Below, in pieces: positions 48,635-59,198 of a DNA stretch of 64,000 nucleotides (its first letter is position 1; each line of letters opens with the position of its first letter). The notes beneath the pieces are model-generated. The model did no database searches. It was not told where the DNA came from and was given only the letters and a program-made list of their open reading frames with translations. The translations under genes were made by a program, and so were the position numbers. Origin of the DNA: Erythroxylum novogranatense (taxonomy: Eukaryota > Streptophyta > Magnoliopsida > Malpighiales > Erythroxylaceae); NCBI GenBank assembly GCA_029891385.1, contig CM057230.1, positions 36,473,402 to 36,537,401 of the forward strand, given 5' to 3'.

Positions 48635-49687
48635 TGTACTGATAAAACATTTCTCTATGTATGTTCACTCAGTTTAATGTCACTTGTTTGGATATAATGT
48701 ATGATGAAGATTATATATTGTGTATCATTTGCTTCATGAATATATGTGTTTTATGGACAAATATATTTTGAGATGAATCATAAGTATATGAGACAGATTA
48801 TAGATTGGCCATCTCACTCGGGAAATCACCTATAATCGCTAGAGATGAGGCATGTTTAAAGTTCATTATCTAGGTGATAATTGAGAGCGCGAAACTTAAA
48901 CCATAGATGCCGCAAGGAAATTGGTTCAAAGTGATTTATTAATCACTATATCTGTCTTACATTGCCAGATGTGGGTTCTGAAAAAATTGGTGAGTAGATA
49001 AGTGAACTCAAGTTAAACATTGAGTATGTTTAAACTATCATCTGCACGGTATTTCTTTGATTAAAAGATGTTCAAGTCAAACAAAGTGGGTAAATACCGT
49101 AGCATATGACTCGTACCATGTGTGCACAACTGATCACAAAAAGGGATTAATGTAAGTCGCACGATTTCATCTTACATTGTGTGAGACCCTTGAGGTTAAG
49201 AAGAACCTCATCATATACCCTTATGACTCTTGTTTCATTCTTGAGAATTGAATTTAAGGTTTGTTACTTTAGGTTATTGCCAAGAGATCATGTATGATGT
49301 GATCTTATGGAATAATTCTAGTAAAGCAAATTAAATTTAATTCAAAAGAGAATTAGGAACAGAGGAAGGTCATTTAATTTAAATCATTGACTCGTATGAA
49401 AAGTATTCATAGATGGCTATCGTCTCTTTAGTAGAGAACTTGAATACAGTCATGACTCAAGAAACTAAATGAGATCAAAGGGAAAATGCAAATGCGAGAT
49501 ATGACCTAGGGTATAGCATACAATGTCTACTCAAGGACTCATAAGTCCTAGGATCAATTTGTTAAATTGAGATGTCATATACTCCTAACAGATGTATGGC
49601 AATGCGCTCTCGTCGTATGCTGGTCACACTGGTTATTGAACGAGTATGAGTACTGCATATTTTTTTTGTTTTAAACCCCTCATGTGT
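48635..49687 (+). other. Copia 3' noncoding region
   Basis: About 1 kb between the end of pol and the polypurine tract without a recognisable ORF. Long 3' noncoding stretches are seen in several copia groups. Nothing else is identified in it. Confidence 0.55.
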
Positions 49688-49697
49688 GAGTGGGAGA
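49688..49697 (+). promoter_or_regulatory. Copia polypurine tract
   Basis: GAGTGGGAGA immediately before the TGATGG start of the 3' LTR. Confidence 0.75.
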
Positions 49698-49850
49698 TGA
49701 TGGTTTTCTTCCACCCATAATGGGTCTAAAAATATCAGCGTGTAAGAATAACTACTAATGGTAGTTATCTGAAGATTGTATTTAAAGGCAAAGCCAAAGG
49801 TTTGAAAAAATTAATTCGTGTATTTTGGTTTTGAGAGAGAGAAACGTTGG
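49698..49850 (+). repeat. Copia 3' LTR, first 153 bp only
   Basis: Matches 42607-42759 with about ten differences, then diverges abruptly after gaaacgttgg at 49850. The last 125 bp of the LTR, including its terminus and any target duplication, are missing. Confidence 0.85.
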
Positions 49851-51290
49851 TAAGATAGTTAGCACTAGTAATTTTAGTTCCAATAAGAACAAAACATGAC
49901 TGACTAATGTAAGAACTGATTAGTAAACTTGCCTAAGCAATTTCTCCAGTATTATTTTATGTATTTGTTTATATCACATCAATACTATTTAAAGATATAC
50001 AACATGACTTACTTTAAATCAAAAAATTATTTGATAATGATATTTATTGCAATCACGTATGTAATTAGTCTCGCTTTTTATTTTGTATTTTATGTCAAAT
50101 TTTCATACTTTTTTTTTTGAAGTAAATGTCAAATTTTCGTAGTTAAAATTGAGGTTTGGTCTCAATTACATTTTAGCACGAAGCTGAAGTTTAGAATTGA
50201 CCTGTGCATAAGGGTTAGAGTTGGTTGACACCAAGGTCAATGCAACATTGAGTTTCATGATTGGATTGCATCCTAGCCCTAATTTTTGCCTCAATCCGAG
50301 TTTATAATATTTATATTTAATACTAATTACAATTGTTAATTAAGGCATTATGGATTATAATCGAGGCCTATATAAAATAAGGATAAGGTTTGTAAATTTC
50401 CTTTTAAATCTTCTTGAAGTTTTTCTTTTGCTTTGTAATCTTCTCGAATGAACTTCATTCTCAGAGATCTCTATTGGCATAAAGTTGGACAATTTAATAA
50501 TCAAAATGAATTGTAACAGCTAACCCTGTTACAATTCATATCATTGTCTAGTCCGAAGTTTTAGTAGCAAGTAATGGAAAGGACAAGAAAGGGGACGAGG
50601 CACACGAGGATTTCTTAACTTCATATTTGATTAGGCGAGGCAAGGGCGGCAACATCGTACTATTTACAGTACGTAGTTTATTGATCGCTTCAATTTGTTG
50701 ATTTGATAATTGGTATTTTTCTTGTTTGACATAGATTTCAATGTAAAGAACTTCTAAATTATCCTATTTAATTAGTGATAAGTAAATAGACAAGTGAGAA
50801 TAATAAGGTAAATAAAGAATTGCCTTGAATATAACAAAATTTTTATAATGTCTTTGTTTTCTAAAAGATATATATATTTAAATTTATAAAATTTTTTATA
50901 TAATTTAATATCTTATTTATAATTAAATATATTATAATTAATTTTTCAAACACTGACATAATAATGATTTTTATTTTATAAATAGCAGTTAGGGATAATT
51001 CTTTCATCAAAATTTTAATTCAGATTAAATAAGATATCTATACGTCACATTATTCTTAGCTATGAGTCACAAATGGGGCCGGCGAAATCATAAAAGAACA
51101 ATATTTAATTGTCCAAATTTCAGTACCTTCTTTGGTTATTTCCATCAAACTTTGGCATCCACAGGGCCTAAGGAATGTACGTCAGGCACATCGTAGATGT
51201 CGTACAATAGCTGCTTTTCTGTTTGCACCTTGCCCATGACAAAGATATAGGTGAGCCAACCGGCCAAGTTCTTGGCTTGGCTTCTACTAC
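49851..51290. other. Intergenic, AT-rich
   Basis: No supported gene. It contains a TATA-like ctatataaaata at 50369-50380 with no ORF behind it, a perfect hairpin (50506-50539), and TACGTCA (51043-51049), a bZIP-type core upstream of the peptide gene. The 63-residue frame at 49929-50120 is Phe/Tyr-rich and looks like chance translation of AT-rich DNA. Confidence 0.5.
50506..50539. repeat. Perfect 14-bp hairpin
   Basis: ATGAATTGTAACAG / CTGTTACAATTCAT are exact inverted repeats separated by the 6 nt ctaacc. No U-run follows and no known ncRNA is recognised. Confidence 0.7.
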
Positions 51291-51292
51291 AA

Positions 51293-51300
51293 TTATATAA
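51293..51300 (+). promoter_or_regulatory. TATA box of the AGP-like peptide gene
   Basis: ttatataa lies 72-79 bp before the ATG, leaving room for a ~45-nt 5' leader (start expected near 51325-51335). A TACGTCA bZIP-like core lies about 320 bp before the ATG. Confidence 0.6.
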
Positions 51301-51371
51301 ATTAGCACGTTAGTAGCTAAACGTCTCATACCATACACGTAACAAAACCCAATTATCATTCTCAAGAAGAA

Positions 51372-51590
51372 ATGGCTAATAGGATGTCTTCAACGTTCTT
51401 CTTTGCTTGTTTGGCCACATTCGCAATGGTCAATGCTCAGTATGACAGCATGGCTGGCATGGACATGGGTCATGGCATGTCCATGGCTCCTGGTCCTGCA
51501 GCCAACTCAAGCACATGTGTCCTTCCTTCCATGGTGATTGGACTTGTGGCCTTGATGGTTTCGTTTCTTGTGGCTCGAAACGGCATGTGA
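51372..51590 (+). CDS. Small secreted Met/His/Gly-rich arabinogalactan-peptide-like protein
   Basis: Single-exon 72-residue ORF, ATG in good plant context (agaagaaATGGCT). Residues 1-22 form a signal peptide (hydrophobic FFFACLATFAM, likely cut after VNA). The short mature part, QYDSMAGMDMGHGMSMAPGP then AANSST, has Met/His/Gly spacing plus an Ala-Pro-Gly-Pro-Ala motif where Hyp-linked arabinogalactan could be added. Residues 49-68 are hydrophobic (LPSMVIGLVALMVSFLV) and end ARNGM. This is the layout of AG peptides anchored by GPI, although the polar last residues also fit a simple membrane anchor. Expected location is the plasma membrane/cell-wall face. The Met-Asp-Met-Gly-His pattern resembles copper-binding N termini of CTR/COPT transporters, but no transporter helices exist. 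It is the only intact-looking non-transposon gene in the window; no symbol is assigned. Confidence 0.65.
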   Translation: MANRMSSTFFFACLATFAMVNAQYDSMAGMDMGHGMSMAPGPAANSSTCVLPSMVIGLVALMVSFLVARNGM

Positions 51591-52440
51591 GAATGTGCTA
51601 TGATATATGGCCTTTGTTATTTCTTTTAGATTGTGTCTGGCCTGAGTCTTTGTGCCACTCTCCTCTATGTCTACGATTCCCTGCATCCCTTGTCTATCTA
51701 TTGATATAACTGGTTATACACTTACGATACATTACGAGGCACGTTTCTTATAAATGTTAATGATTTCTCGTGCTGTTTGAATGTGTTTTCTATTCTGGGT
51801 ACTAAATAAGGGAGGTCTTTGACCGTAAATTGTCTGACAACGTATCAAATTAACATGGTATCCGTCCAAGTACCAATTTCTGATGATCGAAATCAACTTT
51901 CATTAAATCTTGACCCTGGTAAAGGGATAGGCAGGAGATTGGAAGAAAGCTAAATGTGGAATCCCCGACCTTTTTTAGCATCAATCACTATGATTCAGGG
52001 AGAGAGAGAGAGAAAAAAGGCTTCTCAATCGATGTCAAAAAAGGCTGATCAATGCCGTAGTCTATGGTTGATATCCAATTTCAGTTGGAACCTGTGCACG
52101 AAAACTACGTTGTAAAACTGACTCCTATCACTTGGCAGGAGTCCGTTCATAATTCATAGTTTCAGCTGACACCGCTGAAGTGGAGCACTGACGCATAATA
52201 ACCCTTTGTGGCAGTTAATTTGCAATATACATGCACATGCGTTTCATCTCATCACTAACATTCCTAACTACGTCAGTAAAACTTAATCAAGATGCACATT
52301 TGTTGGAGTTTATTCCTCCTTATGTGAAATGAAAATAAATGTTAAGGAAATAGAGACTGTAAGGTGAAAGAGGTAATAAAAAACATCTCTTCTCATATAA
52401 AGATCATTTCTTAACGGTGGAGATTGTCCACTCTTCAGCT
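51591..52440. other. Intergenic: 3' region of the peptide gene and LINE 5' leader
   Basis: No ORF is supported. The first ~150 bp are probably 3' UTR of the peptide gene. The last ~50 bp before 52441 probably belong to the LINE 5' end, whose exact start cannot be placed. A short (GA)n run lies at about 52000-52012. Confidence 0.45.
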
Positions 52441-52508
52441 ATGGTTTCGTCCTCTTCCCCGATTTCTCACTCTCCTCTGTCCCTTGCCCCTTCTTCTTCC
52501 ATTACTAA
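52441..52508 (+). pseudogene. LINE ORF1, N-terminal piece left of the Harbinger insertion
   Basis: Encodes a Ser/Pro-rich start (VSSSSPISHSPLSLAPSSSS) and reaches ITK across the TAA target site. When the transposon and one TAA copy are left out, the frame runs without a stop into SPNHLSPKRIQPPFENSN at 59977. This shows that the two pieces belong to one ORF. Confidence 0.7.
52506..52508. repeat. PIF/Harbinger target-site duplication, left (TAA)
   Basis: TAA directly before the terminal inverted repeat. Its partner is at 59974-59976. PIF/Harbinger elements typically duplicate TWA. Confidence 0.8.
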
Positions 52509-52532
52509 GGCTGCGTTTGGTTGCAGTCTCCA
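52509..52532 (+). repeat. PIF/Harbinger left terminal inverted repeat
   Basis: GGCTGCGTTTGGTTGCAGTC then tcca. The first 20 bp are identical to the reverse complement of the right end, and the next four differ once. Confidence 0.9.
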
Positions 52533-52689
52533 ATGGTTGCAAACAGAACAAAACAGGACTGAACGGAACAGAAACTGGAGGCAGAGTGCTGTTTGATTGT
52601 GGTTGACGGAATAGAGGAAACTGTTCTGTCCTATGGGCAGAATGTATTTGGTTGCAGGGGACAGTAAACAAATATAATGCAAATGATGA

Positions 52690-53215
52690 ATATGCCCCTG
52701 ATTCTTAATATGATCATAAATATGTAATTCATTAATACTTTTATTATAAATGGTTTGTATTAGTTAAAAAAATAACTTGGAATAATAATAACAATTTGAA
52801 ATTAAACATGATGCTCATTAATAATAATATTATGATTATTTTAATAACAATAATAATAATAACCAAACATAAATAAGTTAGAAAATGTTTAATAATAATA
52901 AACTTGAATAATAATAAATATAAATTATATAATAATTTGTAATAATAATAATTAGACATAGGATAAATTTTATTAACATTATATAAGTTGTAAAGAGAAA
53001 ATTGATGCAAGATTAATATAATACATGTATGACTACTAGTACTACTAATAATAGTAATAATAATGACAATAATAAACAAATGATAACAAAAACAAAGTTT
53101 ATAATACATTTAATAATAAAATAATAATAATTGTAATAAGAAATATATTATAATAATATTGATAATAATAATTGAGGACCAATAATAATAATAATATTAA
53201 TATTAATGATATTCA
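52690..53215. repeat. (AAT)n-rich low-complexity DNA inside the Harbinger element
   Basis: Runs of aataataat interrupted by single changes. The frame 53109-52744 (Tyr/Ile/Leu-rich) is an artefact of this composition. Confidence 0.75.
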
Positions 53216-53406
53216 ATACTAAATTAGTAACAATAGAGTCAACATACATGCATATACATCATCTAAGGATTCATAGAATTACTTACATAATAGGTTCAAC
53301 ATACATTCATATAAGTAATTACATGATAGGTTCAACATTCATTGAAAAAAGACATTCAAATACTACTGTTCATAATAACATAATTGGTTCATCATACTTA
53401 AAGGCC

Positions 53407-53781
53407 TTAGAATTTATTAATAATGTGCAGAATAATCATTCCCACAATGACGCCAATGGCCATGAGTAAAAATTCATGATTCCAATATTTGTTTGTCTGC
53501 AAAGGGGTAACTGCATTGAGTTGTTCATTTGTTGGTTGTTGGACTGCAGTTGGCATAGAGGAGGAGGACGCATTGGCGATTGACATGTCTACATTGCGTT
53601 GACCCGGGCTATATGATCCTATGGCAAACACATTTTGTGCTTCTTCCAATGTCCGATACCCCTTGAATCGAGCATTCGGAAACCCCTCAGTCACTTCTCT
53701 GACATCTTCCCAGTTGGTAAAAATACCAACTTCACGCCCAAACAAATCGACATAAAATTGTATCGACCCATATTTTAGAAC
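53407..53781 (-). CDS. Hybrid-binding (RNase H1 N-terminal/viroplasmin-like) domain + transmembrane ORF, terminal exon
   Basis: A ttatttttcag acceptor precedes base 53781, so this is read as the last exon of a minus-strand gene, 124 codons to the stop at 53407. The first ~45 residues (FYVDLFGREVGIFTNWEDV, then FPNARFKGYRTLEEAQNVFA) match the RNase H1 N-terminal hybrid-binding fold, with the aromatic/Gly pattern xGREVGIFxxWxxxxxxxxGFxxARFKxYxTxEEAxxxF. A Ser/Thr/Gln linker of ~45 residues follows, then a membrane segment FLLMAIGVIVGMIILHIINK at the C terminus. In known proteins this domain binds RNA/DNA hybrids or dsRNA and also occurs in caulimovirus inclusion proteins. No upstream exon was found: the Myb-like gene upstream ends at its own stop (53951), so it may be joined by alternative splicing or be a separate gene. 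Confidence 0.5.
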   Translation of the reverse strand, partial: VLKYGSIQFYVDLFGREVGIFTNWEDVREVTEGFPNARFKGYRTLEEAQNVFAIGSYSPGQRNVDMSIANASSSSMPTAVQQPTNEQLNAVTPLQTNKYWNHEFLLMAIGVIVGMIILHIINKF

Positions 53782-53950
53782 CTGAAAAATAATCATATTA
53801 TATCATCATCCATACATGCAACGAGTATGACAAACATTAAAAACAAAGTAAACCAACCAGTGATAAGTCAGATAATTGTTCACATCGAATCATTAAAAAC
53901 AACATATACCCAGTTTCATAAGCATCCAAATTTCAAAACTAAAAAGCATG

Positions 53951-54923
53951 TCATATGTCTGAATCTAAAAGGCCCCTAACATAAGCCTGTTTAAGCTCTG
54001 GTGGTAAACCCCAGTAAATACTCATGAATTCAGGATGCCCCCCGAATTTTTGTGCAGCCCTGAGAATCTCGTCAACGGAGAAGCCGAAGCTGACAAGCTC
54101 TTCACCCAACTTAGCTCCTTGCATTCCTGCAATGGCGTCCACAATCACCTTAGCATTATCTTTGCTAGTTTCAATAGCAACAACAAATGATGCTGCAAGC
54201 CTTTCCAGTGCGTCACTTTCCCGCATCTTCCGTTTCCCTTTATTTTGTTCGCTTCCAACAAGTGTTCTTTGGAAGATGCCATGGATCCGAGAACATGGGC
54301 TGAAGTAGGCGGAGGAGGAGTTGTTGGCAAGGGTGGTTGTTCGCAAAGGTCATCAAATATTGGTTCAGCCGATGGGGCTTCGCTTTCTGCTTCACCCGCA
54401 TCACCAATATCAACAGAATCTGCAGCAGTACGAGCCCTTCCACCAGTTGCTCTGTCCCGCCCAAACACAAATTCAAGTCTACGGAAAGCGGAATGGCTTG
54501 CGAGTGTAGTACCTGTTCGGGTGGCTCTGGAAAAAACATCAGATAACGTCAGAACGCATCACATACGATAATTCGGTCAGGTATAAAAGCAGACAACAAT
54601 AACCACATAATTACCCGCATCCATTCTTCTAGGACTTGCTTGCTATCGACCTCAACGCATTGCTTTGACTCATTCCAGCCAAAGCCACTGCAGTTTAACA
54701 TGTCAAAAGCTGTTTGATATTTGTCTTTTAACCTTTTCTGCTTATTTTTTACATGTCTCCTATCGATCCCACACTCAGGAAATTTCTCCACCATCTGCCG
54801 AGCAAGAGTTTGGAAAGTACCAGGCTTGAATTGGCCATTATCGCCTCGACCATCTATGATGACCTCTTCCATGAACGTAACTAAAGCATCTGTTTCATTA
54901 TCGTCCAAATTCTTGACATTGCG
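53951..54923 (-). pseudogene. Harbinger ORF1: Myb/SANT-like DNA-binding partner of the transposase
   Basis: Two exons on the minus strand. Exon a (54923 to about 54575) follows a TTTGGTGTAG acceptor and encodes NVKNLDDNETDALVTFMEEV, GTFQTLARQMVEKFPECGI, HVKNKQKRLKDKYQTAFDML and GFGWNESKQCVEV: the three-helix Myb/SANT-like (Myb_DNA-bind_3) domain. A GTAATT donor and a TTTTTTCCAG acceptor (near 54527) lead to exon b, with an Arg-rich FVFGRDRATGGRARTAAD, a Pro/Glu linker, a frameshift near 54250, KGKRKMRESDALERLAASFV, and a C-terminal helix GHPEFMSIYWGLPPELKQAY. In this superfamily ORF1 binds the element ends and helps import the transposase. The first exon is not identified; the frameshift suggests inactivity. 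Confidence 0.7.
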
Positions 54924-55183
54924 CTACACCAAACAATGTCAAGAATCCCATAACGTACAAATTTGTTCAACAAATGAGTTTAACAAAATATATCATTTGA
55001 TAGCAAGATGCAAGTCTAAAAAGACAATATGAATTTTGCAGTAACATGATATCAAATATATAGGTCATCAATAAAAGAAGATATGCAAACACTCCCTCAA
55101 TTCAGTTACAATACAATGCCAACCGAAATGAATCCTGCAATTCACTAATTTTAGAACTGACACTATAAAAGGAAGTTCACATT

Positions 55184-56571
55184 TTAATTGTTGCTTCTCC
55201 ATTCATCAAACATGTTCGTGGCTAATTCGTCTCTCCATTGACTCCATTCATTACTTGCCTGAACACGATCAACAGTTTCAGGCAACGAAGCATCTTCCCC
55301 AATTGGCATATCCTCGGCTTCGTCAGCAATATTCTCTACCGGATCTTCTGCCATATGCAACCTAATAAAGTTGTGCAGAAGGGTGCATGCAAGAATTATG
55401 TTAACATGAGTCGTTGCTGAATAAAAAGATGGCATTCTAAGGATTTTCCATCTTTTTTTCAGTAGGCCAAACGCACGTTCAATTACATTTCTAGCAGATG
55501 CGTGTCTCTTATTATAGAGCTCCTCTCGGTTTCTAGGTGCCCTCCCATCTCTTGCCCACTCTTGAATGTGGTATCTTGTGCCTCTAAAAGGTGCAAGGAA
55601 GCCAGGACCAATGGTATAGCCAGCATCGACTAAGTAGTAATTTCCTAAACACAACATGACACAATTACTATTTTGGATATTTAGCATCAAACATGTGTGC
55701 AAATTTTGGAAGTTGTGTATGATTCAGATGTTACATACCTATTGGCACTTGAAGCCCATTCTGCCTCGTAACAACATCGTGCAAAACCCTTGAATCCGAT
55801 GCTGACCCCTCCCATCCCGCAAGAACATAAACAAAGTTTAAGTTCTTATCACAGACCCCTAACACATTTGTGCATATTTGCCCTTTCCTACCTCAGATAT
55901 CGGGTTTCTCCTTCGGAACTGTAATACCTAAATAGGTCCCATCTAGAGCACTAAGGCAACCCTTTCAACCAAATTCCAGGAAAACTAAGTTAGAGTTGAG
56001 TAATTTACAATACTGATATTACACAATTTGTGGTAGCAAACAAAGTTTACTAACCTTAAACCATTTCCATCTATAGGTCATTTCGTCATTGGAATTGGTA
56101 TGGGCTTGACATACAACAGATCTTTTTAGTAACGACCTTCAACACACTATGAAAGGCCCTACTTATTGTTTCTCCCGATCTCATCAACCTTACTTGTAAT
56201 ACTCTATTAGTTTCATTTTGTGCTAATATTCGTAGGAAGATTAGCACCTTTTCTTCAATAAAGTGATGACCAAGATTTGCCAGTCCACTATGGGCTTGAA
56301 GCATTTCACATAACACTGTAAATGTCTTAACGTCCATCCTTAAATCCCACTGACTATTCCTATCACCCTCATGCAAAATCCTATGTATATTAGCTTCCCT
56401 TGATGGCACTGTCAAAGCTCTAGTCCCTAATGCAAGATCACTCCTCCTCCGTTTTCTACTGTATACTGCCAACACTACCGCAATTACCACTTTCATTAAT
56501 TCCAAATGCCCATTCCAAACATCAAGAAAAGTCAAAGCCTTGAATATCGCATCACGACGCGATTTATCCAT
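55184..56571 (-). pseudogene. PIF/Harbinger DDE transposase (DDE_Tnp_4 type), broken
   Basis: Three exons on the minus strand. Exon A (56571 to about 56057) starts MDKSRRDAIFKALTFLDVWN after a CTCTTTGCAG acceptor and holds the helix-turn-helix region (ILHEGDRNSQWDLRMDVKTF, FLRILAQNETNRVLQVRL, RSGETISRAFHSVL). Two frameshifts near 56130-56090 break it before WKWFK and a GTTAGT donor. Exon B (55963-55741) has CLSALDGTYLGI (first catalytic Asp) and [15 protein letters not shown], with a premature stop at 55893-55895 where relatives have Arg. Exon C (55647-55184) has NYYLVDAGYTIGPGFLAPFR (second Asp), RNVIERAFGLLKKRWKIL (Glu), and TLLHNFI near the end. All three DDE residues remain, but the frame is interrupted at least three times. 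Confidence 0.85.
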
Positions 56572-56615
56572 GTTTGGGCACAAAAACTATCTGCAAAGAG
56601 TTCACAATGTATTGA

Positions 56616-57365
56616 TTGTTAACTAAAATTCAACACTTATTCACTGTTATGAATACCAAGTCCATCATGAAAACCAAGCTCATCTTATACATTGTTAAGA
56701 TGATATTATTATTAGCTCTTATATACTTTTTATACATTGGTTTTGTGTTTTATGACTTTATTTCTGATTCAGTTAAGACTTTTGTTCCATTACCAAACCT
56801 AATACGCATAGACTTTCCAAACCGATGTCAAAGCAACTTCAAAAGGATGTAGACATGAGGTGTAAAGTCAACATAAAGATAACATAACGAACAACATCGC
56901 ATCAACATAAAGAAATATGTTTTCATGAGCCTAATTTGGAAAGACAAAAAAAAACTCCATAGAAACTCAAAATAGCAATAAATTACCACAGTTCCTTTTG
57001 TATTACAGTTTGATTATAAAAGACACACATATAAAACAAAGATTAAAAAGGGCTCAAACATACATGCATAATACACCACTAAACTAATTGTAAAAGGCAA
57101 ATAAATATTTTGAACCGGTTTAAGAGATTAAAAGGCTTATATTCTATATACATGAAGTGTGAATCAATGAAAATGAATTTAATGCCCATCATGATCTACT
57201 TGAACTTAATGCCATTAGAAATTCTTTACATACATAAATCCATTTCTACCTAAAGTAAGTAGAATGAAATAAGGAAAATTTAGTTTCAAAAGAATTAATG
57301 CATTGGGCAAAGTAAATGAAGGACAGAGCATACATATTATCAAATCATAACATGGTAACATACCT
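56616..57365. other. Harbinger internal noncoding/intron region
   Basis: No supported coding sequence. The 78-residue frame on the plus strand (56616-56852) is Leu/Ile-rich and unsupported. It probably includes the intron upstream of transposase exon A. Confidence 0.4.
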
Positions 57366-57451
57366 TTTTCAGATGGTGGAGGTTTAAAATCTATTTTACC
57401 TGCTTTCTTAACTTTAGTCGACCCAGCTACGTTATTAGAATTTGTAGACAT
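57366..57451 (-). CDS. Possible short first exon inside the Harbinger element
   Basis: An ATG at 57451 (minus) opens STNSNNVAGSTKVKKAGKID then FKPPPSEK, ending at an AAAAG|GTATGTT donor. It lies upstream of the transposase and could be a leader exon of the transposase or ORF1 transcript. Its phase (one extra base) does not match either recognised acceptor in the correct frame, so the partner exon is unknown. Confidence 0.25.
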
Positions 57452-57667
57452 TAGTCTCCTAGAATTGCTATTTTGAGTTTCAGAAGCAAAAGTGTGTTGG
57501 TGGAAGGTGAAAATCAATTTGGTTTTGGTTTTCATTTCCAAAAATAATGATGTTTGGTTTACTTTGTGGTTAATATATCTTAACACAAATTTGGCCCAAA
57601 AAGATTTGACTCCTTTCAACCATTGTTTAAATAAAGAGTTAACCCATTTGTTATAAATTCTTATCAT

Positions 57668-59185
57668 TTTATTACTTTATATTAAACATAATCATTATTT
57701 ATCACTAACATATCCTTTTAAAGATTTCAACAAGATAAGGATATTAATAATATAATACAATTTTAAAAAATGCTCAAACAAAATCCATATTGATACAAAT
57801 AATTAATTTTTCATCATTTGTCTTAAAGCCATTGTCATAATTTGAACTTAACTAAAACACAAGTTTATTTTTATCAAGATAAAGTTCAGGATTAAGATAC
57901 ATATGGAATATACTATGATACCAAATGTAAGAAAATTATCTAACATATAATAGGGTCTTTTAAATCATATGCATCACTAATTAAATCACTTACTTAGAAT
58001 TGATTCAATTAACCAATTCTACACTTACAGGTAGATTTGCTGGTGCGATTTTGGTTGTTTCCTCACTGTTTCATAAATTTAGTAAGATCAGACGAAGACT
58101 ACTAAGAGATAAGACATTGGTCTGGTGAGGTTTTGGTTATTCATTGCTGGTATTCGAGTTAAATGCATAGAAAGAGCTTATTAAATCCAACGGAAGTTTA
58201 AGCTTCCCAAGTAATCAAACAAGTCCCAAGTAATCAAACAAATTCCAGCAATGAATAAAAAAGGATTAATCATCAATCCCATGGGATAAAAGAGAGAATT
58301 ATGGAGTCCCACATACCTAAATTCCTTAAAGCTCCTTCCTTTGTGCAAAAAGCTTACAGCTTGACAATTAGCAGAACTGAACTTCCAAGGCAGTGAAGAG
58401 ACTGAGATTGGAAAAATAAGTTATGTAATTAGTGATGTGTCCGAGAGAGCCTGAGCAATGAAAAATATTATATTTTGAAAAGAAACAGCTAAGCATACAT
58501 GTGATCATTACATCAATTGGAATTAACTCCCCAATCAATTGGAATTAACTCCCAAATTTATTGAAAAGCTACTTCTATACATTGAACCGTATTCCCCAAC
58601 TAGTTGCAATGTAATAGAATGTTGGAAAATTATGTTCAAGAGCTGATCTTGTGCTGCAGATAGATACTTCACCCCCTTTAAGTTGGCAAGTCACTTTTAG
58701 CTACTGAACAGTGACATAAAATGGGTATAATTCCCCCTTTTAGTATTGATATGAAAGATGTTAACTTATAAGCTTTCATAAGTTCCAATATAAAATACAT
58801 AGACTACCACTATAATTAAAAGTGTTTGATCATCATTGCTGAGACTTTTCCTTGATCAATTATCATTAAGATCTCCTAGTAAGAGAGACTCTTTTTCTTA
58901 GTCTTGTAAATAGATTGGATTTATTTCCATATGAATGTCAAAACAAGCAGTCCAATTATCATAAATCAACTAAAAGTTTCATTTTCTAATTCTAATTGAA
59001 TCTCCATACTTATGACAGAACAATATCAGATTAAGACAACATATACAATTGGAGTTTTGAATTGCAATTTTTGCATGAATTTGGAATTCATACACTTTGC
59101 AATTTTTGGACACAAGCAACATAGATACAAAGAATGACTAGAATTCAAAAATTAAAAAAGAAAGAAGACTCAACTGCAATTTTTG
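57668..59185. other. Harbinger internal region without recognised genes
   Basis: AT-rich, about 1.5 kb. There are two small direct repeats: cccaagtaatcaaacaa (58207-58240) and caattggaattaactcc (58513-58550). No coding region or known element is recognised. It probably holds the promoter for the minus-strand genes, or DNA captured along with the host fragment. Confidence 0.4.
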
Positions 59186-59198
59186 AATTCCTTTCAGT

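Larger units (their letters stand above)
42607..49850 (+). mobile_element. Ty1/copia retrotransposon, decayed, 3' LTR truncated
   Basis: 5' LTR, tRNA-Met primer site, long leader with an extra gag-like ORF, gag, protease, integrase, reverse transcriptase, RNase H, noncoding 3' part, polypurine tract and the first 153 bp of the 3' LTR. Integrase before RT defines Ty1/copia. By eye, the shared 153 bp of the two LTRs differ at about ten positions (about 6-7%), so the insertion is old. Coding is interrupted by several stops and frameshifts. The clade cannot be settled without alignment. Confidence 0.9.

Noticed and set aside
51515..51709. 64-residue frame overlapping the AG-peptide gene
   Set aside because: Out-of-frame shadow of the peptide gene and its 3' UTR; no signal or motif.
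52744..53109. 121-residue Tyr/Ile/Leu-rich frame
   Set aside because: Translation of (AAT)n low-complexity DNA.
53407..53781. Endogenous caulimovirus remnant because of the viroplasmin-like domain
   Set aside because: No coat protein, movement protein or reverse transcriptase of that family lies nearby. The exon lies inside Harbinger terminal repeats, and the same fold is common in plant RNase H1-related proteins.
54024..54571. Several plus-strand frames overlapping the Myb-like gene
   Set aside because: Shadows of the minus-strand coding exons, which carry the recognisable domain.
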